Source: DATFNI01 sp963787205 (GTDB taxonomy: Bacteria; Bacteroidota; Rhodothermia; Balneolales; DATFMH01). From it: a DNA stretch of 64,000 nt. The position numbers and the translations under genes are program-made. Below are positions 1-9,040 of this stretch, one piece after another. The DNA is taken from assembly GCA_963787205.1 (NCBI GenBank), contig CAWBCD010000012.1, forward strand, positions 62,001 through 126,000, given 5' to 3'. The first letter of the stretch is position 1, and every line of letters starts with the position of its first letter. The notes beneath the pieces were generated by a model. It searched no databases. It was given only the letters and a program-made list of their open reading frames with translations, and was not told the origin of the DNA.

Positions 1-2
1 CT

Positions 3-1208
3 GGTAAGTTCACAGAAAAAAGCGGGAATTTTTCACTTGCCATGCTCACGGCCTATGATCGTAACGCCAGTTTTATTTTACCCGGTCTGGAGGGTAGCTC
101 GGAAGCGACCTCCAACCTGCAGGATTATGTAAATGTGCTCAGACCCAATTTCAATTTTGGCTCTGATTCGCACATTGGAGGAATTATCACGACCAGGAAT
201 ATCAATCAGGCGCACAACTACGTGGCCAGTGTCGACTGGGACATGAAAGTCATGGATCATTATTACTTCAGAGGACAGACTGCCATAGCAAATACCATGG
301 AGCTCAACAATGATTCTCTTTCTTCTCAGTTCGATAACCGCACGTTCGGGCATTCGAATTTTGATGCTGCTTTCAATGGGCAGCATTATAACGGGATCGC
401 TTTTCGCGCCGGTTTCGAGCGACGCGCCAAATACTACACATTCAGGTTCAGGTACCGGCAGTTGTCCCCCACATTTCAGGCCCAGGAAGGCTTTATTACG
501 CAAACTAATATCCGGCGATACGATGTCGATCAGCAAATCAATTATTACCCGGGGAATGCCATTCTCGATCACGGGCAATTCCATATGCAGGGGCAGTTGC
601 GCTACGATTATAGCGGCCGGTTGATGTCACGCAATGTAACGGTGGATATGTTCAACCAGTTTACACATCAGACTGGCCTTTATATCGGCTATAGTCTTGT
701 TAATGATATTCGCTACGATAATATCATGTTCAAAAACCTGCATCATATTCATGTTGGTTTCCACTCAAATGCGTCCGATATCCTTTCCTTTGGAGGGCAT
801 ATCGATGCAGGACGTTATATTTATCATGATAACCCAAGCCTGGGACATGGATACAATGTATCAGGCGGCATCACGATAAAACCAACGTCACAGCTTCATC
901 TTCATCTTTCCTATGACTATTCCCAGCTTTTATCTGTTGCAAACGGCGAAAAATACTACAGCGGTGATATCATACGCATGACGAGCATCTATAATTTCTC
1001 CTCTAAACTATTTGCACGGCTCATCACGCAATATGACTCATTTTCAAAGGAATTTCAGATCTACCCGTTGATCTACTACAAGTTAAATCCCTTCACCATT
1101 TTCTACGCCGGTATGACCGACTACATGGATAATTTTGGTCAACCCTATGGATTCCGGCAGACCAATCGTGAGTTCTTTGTGAAGTTTCAGTACTTGGTTA
1201 GACTTTAG
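3..1208 (+). CDS. DUF5916 outer-membrane-type protein, C-terminal part (5' end outside window)
   Basis: The reading frame is open from base 3, so this is the 3' part of a gene that begins before the window; the ATG at 42 is internal. The protein aligns along its whole length with residues from about 340 to the end of the next gene (1406-3637). Shared segments include TAYDRN, IPGLEGSS, IGGI.TTRNI.QAHNYVASVDW, TFQAQEG and the ending NREFFVKFQYL. The many alternating aromatic strands fit a beta-barrel, as known for the DUF5916 region. The missing N-terminus should be a CBM9-like domain, by comparison with the paralogue. The two genes are tandem paralogues, 198 bp apart. Function is unknown; the family is usually treated as an outer-membrane or secreted carbohydrate-related protein. 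Confidence 0.8.
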   Translation, partial: GKFTEKSGNFSLAMLTAYDRNASFILPGLEGSSEATSNLQDYVNVLRPNFNFGSDSHIGGIITTRNINQAHNYVASVDWDMKVMDHYYFRGQTAIANTMELNNDSLSSQFDNRTFGHSNFDAAFNGQHYNGIAFRAGFERRAKYYTFRFRYRQLSPTFQAQEGFITQTNIRRYDVDQQINYYPGNAILDHGQFHMQGQLRYDYSGRLMSRNVTVDMFNQFTHQTGLYIGYSLVNDIRYDNIMFKNLHHIHVGFHSNASDILSFGGHIDAGRYIYHDNPSLGHGYNVSGGITIKPTSQLHLHLSYDYSQLLSVANGEKYYSGDIIRMTSIYNFSSKLFARLITQYDSFSKEFQIYPLIYYKLNPFTIFYAGMTDYMDNFGQPYGFRQTNREFFVKFQYLVRL

Positions 1209-1236
1209 ACATGAGACATGAGACATGAGACATGAG
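1209..1236. repeat. Heptamer tandem array (acatgag x4)
   Basis: Four perfect copies of the 7-bp unit acatgag begin at the base after the stop codon of the upstream gene. It belongs to the set of period-7 arrays listed elsewhere in this window, although its unit sequence differs from the others. Confidence 0.9.
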
Positions 1237-1405
1237 ACTTTAGATAAAAAATGGTTATAAAATATTTCCTATAAGTACGTGTATAAATAATTCCGCGCCT
1301 TAACTCATTGAATATCCTCTCTTATGCAATCGCAACTTTCCCGTGCAATCCCGTATCAGGTAGTGTATATCATTATAAATTTACATCTACATATACGAAC
1401 ACTGT

Positions 1406-3637
1406 ATGGGCTTGTTATTGTTACTGATTTTGGGATTCCCTCTGCTATCACATGCACAACAAAAAGACACCACTCGCCGAAGAAGGCTTCAACCGACATA
1501 TGTCAATCGCGACGTGAAACTTACCGGACGAATGGATGATCCGGCCTGGAAGCTTGCGAAACCCGTTAATATTCAGTACGAGATTCAACCGGACGACAAG
1601 GCCATTGCGCCTGTAAGGACACAAGCCAGAGTGCTCTACAATAAACAATTTCTCTACATCGGGTTTATATGCCAGGATCCCCATCCAGATCAAATAAGGG
1701 CACATATCACCGACAGGGACAGTGACTTTCAGGATGATTTTGTGGGTGCCATTATCGATCCTTACAATAATCACCAAAATGCCTACGAGTTCTTCGTGAA
1801 CCCCAAAGGTATCCAGTCGGATCTGATGCGAACCGGCAATAATGAAGATGGCAGCTTCGATGCTCTTTGGTATTCCAAAGGAGCCATAAATGACACGGGC
1901 TATACGGCTGTCATAGCGCTTCCATTCAAAAGTTTACATTTCCCTAACCGGAATATTCAGAACTGGTCTGTAGAACTGTTTCGTAACTATCCCCGTTCAA
2001 GCCGTTATCAGTTTTCATGGTCCAGGATTGATCTGAACAATCCATGCATTATGTGTCAGATGGGTAGCTTCGACGATATGAAACACATCAAAAACCATAA
2101 TACGGTTGAAGTACTGCCTTATGTGATTGGCACACAATCCGGATCGATCAACGACTCGGAAGATCCTACCTCGGGTTTTAACAATAATCCAGTCAGAGCA
2201 CGTGCGGGTGGCAGTATTTCCTATTCCCCAAACTCATCACTCACGCTGAATGCCGTGGTGAACCCCGATTTCAGCCAGGTAGAAACGGACGCCACACAGA
2301 TAAGCGTCAACAATACATTTGCTATTTTTTACCCGGAAAAAAGGCCCTTCTTCATGGAAGGTTCCAGTCTCTATTCCACGAATCTCGACCTGTTTTACTC
2401 ACGTATGATTAGTGATCCGCTGCTTGCCGGCAAAGCCGTAGAGAAAAGCGGGAACCTATCCTTGGTCTACCTGACCGCTTACGACAGGAACAGCAATTTC
2501 ATCATTCCGGGTCTCGAGGGCAGTTCATTCGTGAATTCAAGCCTTCGTGCTTACACCAATGTAATCCGGACTAAGTACAGCCTGGGATCAGATTCATACA
2601 TTGGCGGCATCGTTACCACGCGCAATATCGATCAGGCCCATAACTATGTAGCCAGCGTCGACTGGAATATCAAGATGTTGGAGAATTACTACTTCTCAGG
2701 CCAGTACGCATATTCAAATACACAGGAGTTGAATGATACGACGCTCAACGACCAGATCAACAATCATACCTTCGGTCATTCACAGTATGATGCCTTTTTT
2801 AATGGTCAAAAATATAACGGATCGGCATTCCGACTCGAATTCCAAAGAAGCGCCAAATACTACAGCTTCGATGTAAAGTACAACAGCTTTGCACCCACCT
2901 TCCAGGCACAGGAAGGGTATTTTACACGCACGGATGAGCGTGGTGTCAACGCTAGTCAAAATTTCTCCTACTACCCCAATAACGGCATCATCGACAATGG
3001 TAATATTACGACCAGTGGTTTCATCAGATATGATTATAGCGGCAGGCTGATGGAGCGCTGGATCGATCTGGATATGTGGAATCAATTCAAAGCCCAGACT
3101 TCATTCAGCGTATCTTACCTTCCTATAAATGATGAACAATTTCGCGGGGTATTTTTTACCGGTGTTCACCGTGTCTTTTTCAACCTGAATTCAGATGCTC
3201 TGAATGCATTATCATTGTCTGCCCACTACGAGAGAGGCCGGTATATCTATCGCAGTGATGCTCCGAGCCTTGGTCATGGTTACAGCTACTCGATAAGCGC
3301 TACGCTCAAACCGACACCCAGGTTCAATGTCGATCTGTCGTATAATTTCTCACGGCTCATCTCCTTGTCCGCCGACAGTGTGCTGTACAGCGGGGATATT
3401 TCACGCGTTGTGGCATCCTATAACTTTACGTCCAGGTTGTTTGTGCGCATGATCGGACAGTACGATACGTTTGACCATCAGCTTCAAATCTATCCCCTTG
3501 TCTACTACAAGCTTAATCCTTTTACGATTTTTTATGCAGGCATGACCGACTACATGAACAAATTCCAGGAGCCCTACGGATTCAAGCCAACCAACCGGGA
3601 ATTTTTCGTGAAATTCCAGTACCTGATACGAAGCTGA
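1406..3637 (+). CDS. CBM9-like/DUF5916 domain protein, probable outer-membrane beta-barrel
   Basis: 743 aa. An N-terminal hydrophobic signal sequence ends near SHAQQ (residues 1-18). Residues about 30-200 look like a carbohydrate-binding family 9-like (DOMON-type) domain: a LTGRMDDPAW start, FLYIGF, DDFVGAIIDP and YEFFVNPKG. The rest is a DUF5916-type region rich in alternating hydrophobic and aromatic strands, which suggests a beta-barrel. It is a close paralogue of the truncated gene to its left. The ATG at 1406 is the only good start after the in-frame stop at 1376; no Shine-Dalgarno is visible, which is normal for this phylum. The exact substrate is unknown. In this phylum such proteins are common outside SusCD loci and are often annotated as hydrolases on weak grounds. 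Confidence 0.85.
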   Translation: MGLLLLLILGFPLLSHAQQKDTTRRRRLQPTYVNRDVKLTGRMDDPAWKLAKPVNIQYEIQPDDKAIAPVRTQARVLYNKQFLYIGFICQDPHPDQIRAHITDRDSDFQDDFVGAIIDPYNNHQNAYEFFVNPKGIQSDLMRTGNNEDGSFDALWYSKGAINDTGYTAVIALPFKSLHFPNRNIQNWSVELFRNYPRSSRYQFSWSRIDLNNPCIMCQMGSFDDMKHIKNHNTVEVLPYVIGTQSGSINDSEDPTSGFNNNPVRARAGGSISYSPNSSLTLNAVVNPDFSQVETDATQISVNNTFAIFYPEKRPFFMEGSSLYSTNLDLFYSRMISDPLLAGKAVEKSGNLSLVYLTAYDRNSNFIIPGLEGSSFVNSSLRAYTNVIRTKYSLGSDSYIGGIVTTRNIDQAHNYVASVDWNIKMLENYYFSGQYAYSNTQELNDTTLNDQINNHTFGHSQYDAFFNGQKYNGSAFRLEFQRSAKYYSFDVKYNSFAPTFQAQEGYFTRTDERGVNASQNFSYYPNNGIIDNGNITTSGFIRYDYSGRLMERWIDLDMWNQFKAQTSFSVSYLPINDEQFRGVFFTGVHRVFFNLNSDALNALSLSAHYERGRYIYRSDAPSLGHGYSYSISATLKPTPRFNVDLSYNFSRLISLSADSVLYSGDISRVVASYNFTSRLFVRMIGQYDTFDHQLQIYPLVYYKLNPFTIFYAGMTDYMNKFQEPYGFKPTNREFFVKFQYLIRS

Positions 3638-4140
3638 GTTAGAAGGGTATCTTTAGACGGATTATGTCTTGGCTTCATTCAGTCATCCAGAGCTGTTCTC
3701 ACTGGGCTCATCATTATCTCCTTTGTGAAACATAGTGTATTCTTTGTACCAAAGTGGTTAATAAACACTATGGGCACCATGGATTTTCATAGTCAGCACA
3801 AAGAACTGATCTTTAAAGTTATCTATTCAACGTGAGCGCGACATAATGAAATCGTATTCACTAACCTCTCTCCGTCATTCCGATCCCAAGACCTCGGGAA
3901 AATGACAGCAGGTAAGATTATGAGCTGTTACATCGAACTCATGTTAAATATTCATAATACCCCTTCCTAAAACAACTGTTTTTTATTCTTTTACGTTATA
4001 TACTCAATGTGTCTTGAACTTTCATTACTGTCGCAAGCATAATCGTTTGTGGCGCAGTGCCCATCCTGTAAATGAATCATGACACGGGCAAGACTTTAAA
4101 CCAATTTAAACCCAACACTAACTCTGCCTCACCTACCACT
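3638..4140. other. Intergenic region with a degenerate dispersed repeat
   Basis: No gene is supported here. Around 3720-3772 lies a sequence of the form ctttgtgaaacatagtg followed by a gtggtta-like end, which resembles the segment at 4808-4847. This looks like a dispersed, degenerate repeat. The rest is featureless AT-rich DNA that would contain the promoter of the next gene. Confidence 0.5.
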
Positions 4141-4626
4141 ATGAAAACCATATATACACAATCCCACAATGTCCGTCTGACCGGACTGATCCTTGGAACC
4201 CTGCTGGTTATTTTTATAATGAGCGTATCGACAGTATCCGCTCAAAACAAGAAGATGACCAAAACCAGGGCAAATCCGGAAATGAGAGCGGAAAACGCCG
4301 TGGCTTACTGGAATAAACAGTTGAACCTGTCCGAAGAACAAAAAGGGCAATTCAAAACTCTGTTAGCCGAAGAATTCGCAAAACGAGACTCCGTCCAATC
4401 GGTTGTAAAAAACCGCAATGAACAACATGCAGCTTTCACAAAACTGCGGGATGAGACGCATGCCAGGATGGAAACAATTCTGACTCCGGAACAACATCAG
4501 AAATTCGTTGCTATGCGAGAGGAGGCCATGAAAGGTAAAAGCGGTGTCCAAAAGATGAAAAAGGCCACCAAGTCGATGAAAATGAAACCTTCAAAAACTC
4601 CTGCTGATACTTCAGGCAGTAATTAA
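4141..4626 (+). CDS. Spy/CpxP-like LTXXQ-motif secreted protein
   Basis: About 161 aa from the ATG at 4141. The frame can be extended to an ATG at 4072, but the 4141 start places the signal peptide (hydrophobic LTGLILGTLLVIFIMSV, cleavage after VSA) correctly at the N-terminus. The mature protein is basic and probably all-helical, with LNLSEEQKGQFKTLL and LTPEQHQKF, the LTXXQ-like pattern of Spy/CpxP periplasmic proteins. The C-terminal tail is rich in lysine and methionine (KKATKSMKMKPSK). It stands alone and is followed at once by a strong terminator. The likely role is envelope or metal stress protection, by family analogy only. Confidence 0.65.
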   Translation: MKTIYTQSHNVRLTGLILGTLLVIFIMSVSTVSAQNKKMTKTRANPEMRAENAVAYWNKQLNLSEEQKGQFKTLLAEEFAKRDSVQSVVKNRNEQHAAFTKLRDETHARMETILTPEQHQKFVAMREEAMKGKSGVQKMKKATKSMKMKPSKTPADTSGSN

Positions 4627-4653
4627 CAGAGGTACCTTACAATTTTTCTTTTC

Positions 4654-4692
4654 AAAGGATGTCATACGTTTTATGCGATGGCATCCTTTTTT
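4654..4692 (+). terminator. Rho-independent terminator
   Basis: A 12-bp stem (4654-4665 with 4678-4689, one G-T pair) is followed by a T run. It lies 28 bp after the stop of the LTXXQ protein gene. Confidence 0.85.
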
Positions 4693-4697
4693 ATTAG

Positions 4698-4909
4698 ATG
4701 ACTATCCGGAATCAAACCAATAAGTGGCTGGAAATCGCACACGGGTAATAGAAACCACTGGGGAGACGGAGAATTACGCAGAGAACACAGCCACATCCGC
4801 CCTATTTCTCTGTGAACATAGTGCCTGCTTCGTGGTCCCGGTGGTTTGCAAAGAATCCCGACTTTAAAACCTCTGCTTTATAATTGTTGTACTACATACG
4901 GATAGTCAT
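4698..4909. repeat. Nested inverted-repeat intergenic element, about 212 bp
   Basis: The segment is bounded by an 11-bp inverted repeat, atgactatccg at 4698-4708 and cggatagtcat at 4899-4909. Inside is a second, imperfect pair (aaaccactgggg at 4752-4763; cccggtggttt at 4837-4847) and an agagaacacag / ctctgtgaac pair. There is no ORF. It could be a small MITE-like or structured element. Together with the flanking bases this fills the gap up to the next gene at 5031. Confidence 0.5.
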
Positions 4910-5030
4910 TTTTTTTTCTTCCGTTTATTTGAGAAAAACATACTCAATGAACGGTGTTTCAGCCAGATAACCAGCGATTTTAATTACCTTTTTTCGTAAG
5001 CTGTAGAAGTAGTTTTTAAATGGCACTTAT

Positions 5031-6632
5031 ATGGCTGGCGAAAAAATATACGACTACATCATCATCGGATCGGGATTTGGGGGAAGTGTCTCGGCCATGC
5101 GTCTTTCCGAAAAGGGATATGATGTCCTTGTACTTGAAAAAGGCAAGCGTTTGCGTGCTAACGATTTTCCGAAAACAAACTGGAATATCAGGAAATATCT
5201 TTGGGTTCCTTTACTCAAATGTTTTGGGTTGCAAAATATCACATTATTTCGCCAGGTATTTATTCTGAGCGGTGTGGGAGTCGGCGGTGGCAGTCTTGTT
5301 TACGCCAATACACACATGTTCCCGCCCGATGCCTTCTTTGATAACCCGGTCTGGTCGCACTATCGCGACTGGAAATCAACGCTTGCCCCGTTTTATAAAA
5401 AGGCCCGATTCATGCTGGGTTCCACGCGATTCGAATCACCCGGCATTGAGGATGAGACTCTTATGGCAGTTGCAACGGATATGAATCGTGGCCACACGTT
5501 CACCCCTGTGGATGTAGGCGTGTATTTTGGGGATCCGGATAAACCGGTTGATCCTTACTTCAAGGGACAGGGTCCCGTACGATCGGGTTGCATACAGTGC
5601 GCCGGATGTATGGTCGGCTGTCGGTATAATGCCAAAAACACACTGGATAAGAACTACCTCTTCTTTGCCGAAAAGAATGGCGCCGTTGTTATGCCGGAAA
5701 CGATGGCAGTCCGTGTTGAGCATCAGAATGGATTCTACTTTGTCCATACGCGTAAGAGTACTGCATGGTTTGTCCGCCGGCCGCAGGTATTTAAAGCACG
5801 GGGCATCATTTTTTCGGGCGGCGTTCTCGGGACTCTTGATCTCTTACTCAAGCAGAAGTACAAACTTGGTACCCTGACCGAACTCTCTGATCAATTGGGT
5901 GAAAACCTTCGAACAAACTCCGAATCATTATGCGGCTCGTCGGCTGCATCAGACAAGCTTAATAATGGAGTAGCAATAACATCGGTTTTCAGTCCGGACG
6001 AGCACACCAATGTCCAGATCTGTAAGTACCCGGACGGTTCCGGGATGATGGGACGCCTTGCCACCCTTGCCGCTGACCATCCCGATCCTTCAATACGATT
6101 CTTCAAAATGATCGGTGCTGTTTTCACTCATCCGGGACGATTATTTCGAATGTTGTTCAATTTCAACTTTGCAAAAAACTCGGTCTTTCTGTTAATCATG
6201 CAATCTCTCGAAAATGCAATGCGCATGAAATGGAAACGAGGATTGTTCGGCGGACGGATGGTCATCGATAACCGGGGGCAAAAACGAGTGCCCGCCTATA
6301 TCCCTATTGGTCAGGAAGTGATGCATCGTTATTCTAAAGAGGTCGGAGGTATTTCACTGAATGCCATTCATGAAATTATGTTTAACATGTCGACGACTGC
6401 ACATATTATAGGTGGTTGTCCCATGGGCGAGACCAAGGCGGATGGGGTCATAAATGATCGTTTCCAAGTGTATGGCTATCCCAATATGTACATCCTGGAC
6501 GGCTCCGTTATACCCTGCAACCTGGGGGTTAATCCAAGCCTGACAATCACAGCTTTGTCGGAATATGCAATGGACCAAATCCCTGAAAAGCCCGGCAATA
6601 TCCGCGAGAAACTGGATGAGGTTATTTCTTAA
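5031..6632 (+). CDS. GMC-family FAD oxidoreductase (cholesterol-oxidase-like)
   Basis: 533 aa. The N-terminus has a Rossmann FAD-binding motif (DYIIIGSGFGGSVSAMRLSEKG) and a VGGGSLVYAN segment typical of GMC/cholesterol-oxidase-like enzymes. The C-terminus has VNPSLTITALSEYAMDQI, the FAD-contacting end of GMC proteins. In the middle is a cysteine cluster (GCIQCAGCMVGCRYNAKNTLDKNY, around residues 187-210), which marks the branch of bacterial GMC oxidases with a possible metal- or Fe-S-like site. The family oxidises alcohols or sterols; the substrate cannot be read from sequence. No signal peptide is seen. Its stop overlaps the end of the convergent small membrane protein gene by 4 bp. Confidence 0.85.
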   Translation: MAGEKIYDYIIIGSGFGGSVSAMRLSEKGYDVLVLEKGKRLRANDFPKTNWNIRKYLWVPLLKCFGLQNITLFRQVFILSGVGVGGGSLVYANTHMFPPDAFFDNPVWSHYRDWKSTLAPFYKKARFMLGSTRFESPGIEDETLMAVATDMNRGHTFTPVDVGVYFGDPDKPVDPYFKGQGPVRSGCIQCAGCMVGCRYNAKNTLDKNYLFFAEKNGAVVMPETMAVRVEHQNGFYFVHTRKSTAWFVRRPQVFKARGIIFSGGVLGTLDLLLKQKYKLGTLTELSDQLGENLRTNSESLCGSSAASDKLNNGVAITSVFSPDEHTNVQICKYPDGSGMMGRLATLAADHPDPSIRFFKMIGAVFTHPGRLFRMLFNFNFAKNSVFLLIMQSLENAMRMKWKRGLFGGRMVIDNRGQKRVPAYIPIGQEVMHRYSKEVGGISLNAIHEIMFNMSTTAHIIGGCPMGETKADGVINDRFQVYGYPNMYILDGSVIPCNLGVNPSLTITALSEYAMDQIPEKPGNIREKLDEVIS

Positions 6633-6892
6633 AAATAGGTTGTTGAGTTGGTGATGAACATATGGGGAAAAACATAAATAAAGAAGACGACGTACATCAC
6701 TATTGCGACTACAAACCAGATAATGGTAGCTTTGGCCCAGTTTGCCTTGCTCGGATTACTCCCACCGCCAAAAGCCCACACGAAAAGCATTATAAACCCA
6801 ATTATTGGGATTACAGTTATCAAAATGGTAATCATCCAATCGCCAATTGAAACCGGCTTTGGATTCTGATCATATATGGGTTCATGCTCCAT
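6629..6892 (-). CDS. Small two-helix membrane protein
   Basis: 87 aa from the ATG at 6892; the frame extends to 6919, but MEHEPIYDQNPKPVSIGDW is the more typical start. Two transmembrane helices are clear: ITILITVIPIIGFIMLFVWAF and ATIIWFVVAIVMYVVFFIYVF. They are joined by a short GGGSNPSKANWAKA loop. I recognise this layout from small hypothetical membrane proteins common in Bacteroidota, with no assigned function. The 3' end overlaps the stop of the GMC oxidase gene convergently. Confidence 0.65.
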   Translation of the reverse strand: MEHEPIYDQNPKPVSIGDWMITILITVIPIIGFIMLFVWAFGGGSNPSKANWAKATIIWFVVAIVMYVVFFIYVFPHMFITNSTTYF

Positions 6893-7004
6893 TACGGATC
6901 CTCTGATAGTGCTTAACAACTATTTAAATGGCGAATATACGCAGGCTCTCTAACGATGCCAAGCTCACTGAATGTTAGATTGACTTGTCCCTCAAACGCT
7001 CAAT

Positions 7005-7036
7005 AAAAAAGGTCGTGATTCCGATTCACGACCTTT
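7005..7036 (-). terminator. Rho-independent terminator (both orientations possible)
   Basis: A perfect stem (aaaggtcgtga at 7008-7018 with tcacgacctttt at 7025-7036) has a short loop and an A/T-run on each side. It lies 22 bp after the stop of the CHRD lipoprotein gene on the minus strand. Confidence 0.85.
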
Positions 7037-7057
7037 TGAAATAATTTTGTACGGCTG

Positions 7058-7621
7058 TTATTTCATCTTAATCTGTCCACGAACTTCGCCTTCGGGGTGG
7101 GCTGCAGTATGAACCTGAACATAGGCACTGTCGTGCTGCATGGCATGGATTAGATCTATAACTTTCTTTCCCTCAAAGGGTCCGCTAAGTGAACTGTCTG
7201 CTATTACACCTTGCTGCAACGTGCCATTGACGGGTCCCGGCACCATTGCAGGGCTGGCATCCTGAGGAAAGAGCCAGACAGCAATAGGTCCGTTCTGCGT
7301 TGAAGACCCATAATGAATGTGTGCCATCTTAACACTATCCGCACCGGCCAAATCTACCGTATAATAGATCCTCGAGCTGTCGTTGCTAACTCTGAAATAG
7401 GCCTTGCCGCTCGCATCGGTGGTGACGGCGTCAGGAACTTCGTTGCTCCCCGACAGATCAGCCATAAAGTTGCTGTTGCTTTCCGTAGCTTCGTTCATTT
7501 CGGACAACGTCGCATTCTGAGACATGGTTTGTCCCTTATCCATGTTTCCACTTTTCTTACCGCAACCGGCTAAAGCAAGAACAGAAACGAGTACAAAAGT
7601 GCTAATGTGTGAAAGCTTCAT
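7058..7621 (-). CDS. CHRD-domain lipoprotein
   Basis: 187 aa. The signal peptide ends in a lipobox (LALAGC, Cys20). After a low-complexity linker rich in Asn, Ser and Glu comes a CHRD domain from about residue 53 to the end: GSNEVPDAVTTDASGKAYF, AHIHYG, NGPIAVWLF, and the final VHTAAHPEGEVRGQI. CHRD domains occur in chordin and in many bacterial lipoproteins; their function is unknown. A good Shine-Dalgarno (ggaggc, 7630-7635 on the minus strand) precedes the ATG, which fixes the start. The gene stands alone and ends in a terminator. Confidence 0.85.
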   Translation of the reverse strand: MKLSHISTFVLVSVLALAGCGKKSGNMDKGQTMSQNATLSEMNEATESNSNFMADLSGSNEVPDAVTTDASGKAYFRVSNDSSRIYYTVDLAGADSVKMAHIHYGSSTQNGPIAVWLFPQDASPAMVPGPVNGTLQQGVIADSSLSGPFEGKKVIDLIHAMQHDSAYVQVHTAAHPEGEVRGQIKMK

Positions 7622-7946
7622 TATTGGATGCCTCCTATATTACATTGTTGAGCCTGCCATTTTAGTAGACTAAGATTCAAGTAGTTAACAGGACAATTTT
7701 TTCAATCGTTCACCAGAGACAAGCCCCTACTCAAGACTTTAATTACCGTTTTTTCTTAAAACTTAATATTTTAGACAATTGGTTCTGATTGGCCTGTCTA
7801 GGTTCATGCTATTTATAAAAATAAACAGCATAACAATTGGCTAAGGGTTTAATGCATCAGTTCAGGTGTCTTGTATATCCTTATTAAAGAGGCTTAGTCT
7901 GTGGTGATAAAACACCAGAAAGTTTTCATCATTATTTAATTGATCC
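7622..7946. other. Divergent intergenic region
   Basis: AT-rich DNA between the CHRD gene and the broken LacI gene, presumably holding both promoters. I see no operator, repeat or RNA gene I can support. Confidence 0.4.
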
Positions 7947-8356
7947 ATGGGAGAACGTAACGAGGTAACCATATACGATATAGCCCGGAAATTGCATCTG
8001 TCCCCTGCTACTGTAAGCAGGGGGCTGAATGATCATCCCGCCATAAAGGATAGTACCAAAAAAGAATTATGCAGATGGCCGAAGAACTCGGCTATCGCGC
8101 CAACACTTTTGCCAGTAACCTTAGACGGCAAAAATCCAATACAATTGGAGTTATTGTCCCACGGCTCAATAGCGATTTTATGTCACGGGTAATAGAGCCG
8201 GCTATGACCACAGTAACCTATCCGGCCCGGGAGATGGGTGAAGTAGCTGTAACAAATCTGATCAACCATTTAAACGGATCCTCCAATATCCATGCAACGA
8301 ACACTATAATCCTGAGGTCAGACTTGATTGTTCGGGATTCAACTTTAAAAAAATGA
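7947..8356 (+). pseudogene. LacI-family regulator, frameshifted and internally deleted
   Basis: The N-terminal helix-turn-helix is well kept: TIYDIARKLHLSPATVSRGLNDHPAIKDSTKK. The frame then changes between about 8060 and 8069. The reading continues as QMAEELGYRANTFASNLRRQKSNTIGVIVPRLNSDFMSRVI, the normal hinge and start of the ligand-binding domain. From there it jumps directly to EPAMTTVTYPAREMGEVAVTNLI, which is normally close to the LacI C-terminus. Some 190-200 codons of the sugar-binding core are therefore missing. It must be non-functional as a sugar-responsive repressor. It lies just upstream of two other broken genes of hexuronate use, which it probably once regulated. Confidence 0.85.
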
Positions 8357-8479
8357 AGTTAGACACCGCGGATTAATGTTCAGTTTCACGACATGTCACG
8401 AAACAATTTGATTCAAAATCCTCAATTATTACAAGGATACTGTTTGGATGTTCATGAGGTTCTGATTAATACGACGTCT

Positions 8480-8802
8480 CCGACGCTGTTAGCAGCACAA
8501 AAAGAACTGGAACGGGGGTTCGATGGCCTGGTTTATCATTATACGAAGGTGTGGATTCGGTCCGCTGGATGCAAAGAACCTGGACTTCTCTGCATGGATT
8601 AATCGACAACCAGCGTTTTAAACATGTCCAGGCCTTGCTTAAGATCCAGGTGAAATCGGCCCGATGGTGGCGTGACGGGTGCGTGTTGTATTTTCAGACC
8701 TTCTCTCATCAACTTATTCCATCTCAGTATCAGAAACCCAAAAGATCACTGAAATTCTATGAGAATATTCATGATCCTAATGCTCTAGATCTGTCCCCAT
8801 AA
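8480..8802 (+). pseudogene. GH67 alpha-glucuronidase, C-terminal remnant
   Basis: In one frame the segment reads VDSVRWMQRTW.SL.G.IDNQRFKHVQALLKIQVKSARWWRDGCVLYFQTFS, the characteristic C-terminal domain of GH67 alpha-glucuronidase. The short piece before it (RGFDGLVYHY) lies in a different frame, with the shift at about 8545, so even the remnant is broken. The catalytic barrel is absent. GH67 removes 4-O-methyl-glucuronate from xylan fragments, which agrees with the broken hexuronate transporter that follows. DNA from 8357 to 8480 and 8803 to 9040 holds nothing I can assign. Confidence 0.75.
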
Positions 8803-9040
8803 TTCCTCTACAAGATTCTGATTCACGTGCCACGTAAATGAATTATTTATATCATGCACAAGAGGTTAGTTGGTGCAAAGCACTCCTAGCCAAACACATA
8901 ACTTTCCGAGATTCTCTGATAGATCATTATTTGAAAACACAGAATGTAAACGTGGATTAACAAAAAAATATTCTCATATTGTCGACTCATTATTGCAATT
9001 AAGCTGGCGATATTGAAACATCCTTACTGAATAAAAGTAT

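Noticed and set aside
8393..8480. Separate small gene before the GH67 remnant
   Set aside because: Only a short frame with no recognisable protein; the useful part belongs to the GH67 fragment in shifted frames.
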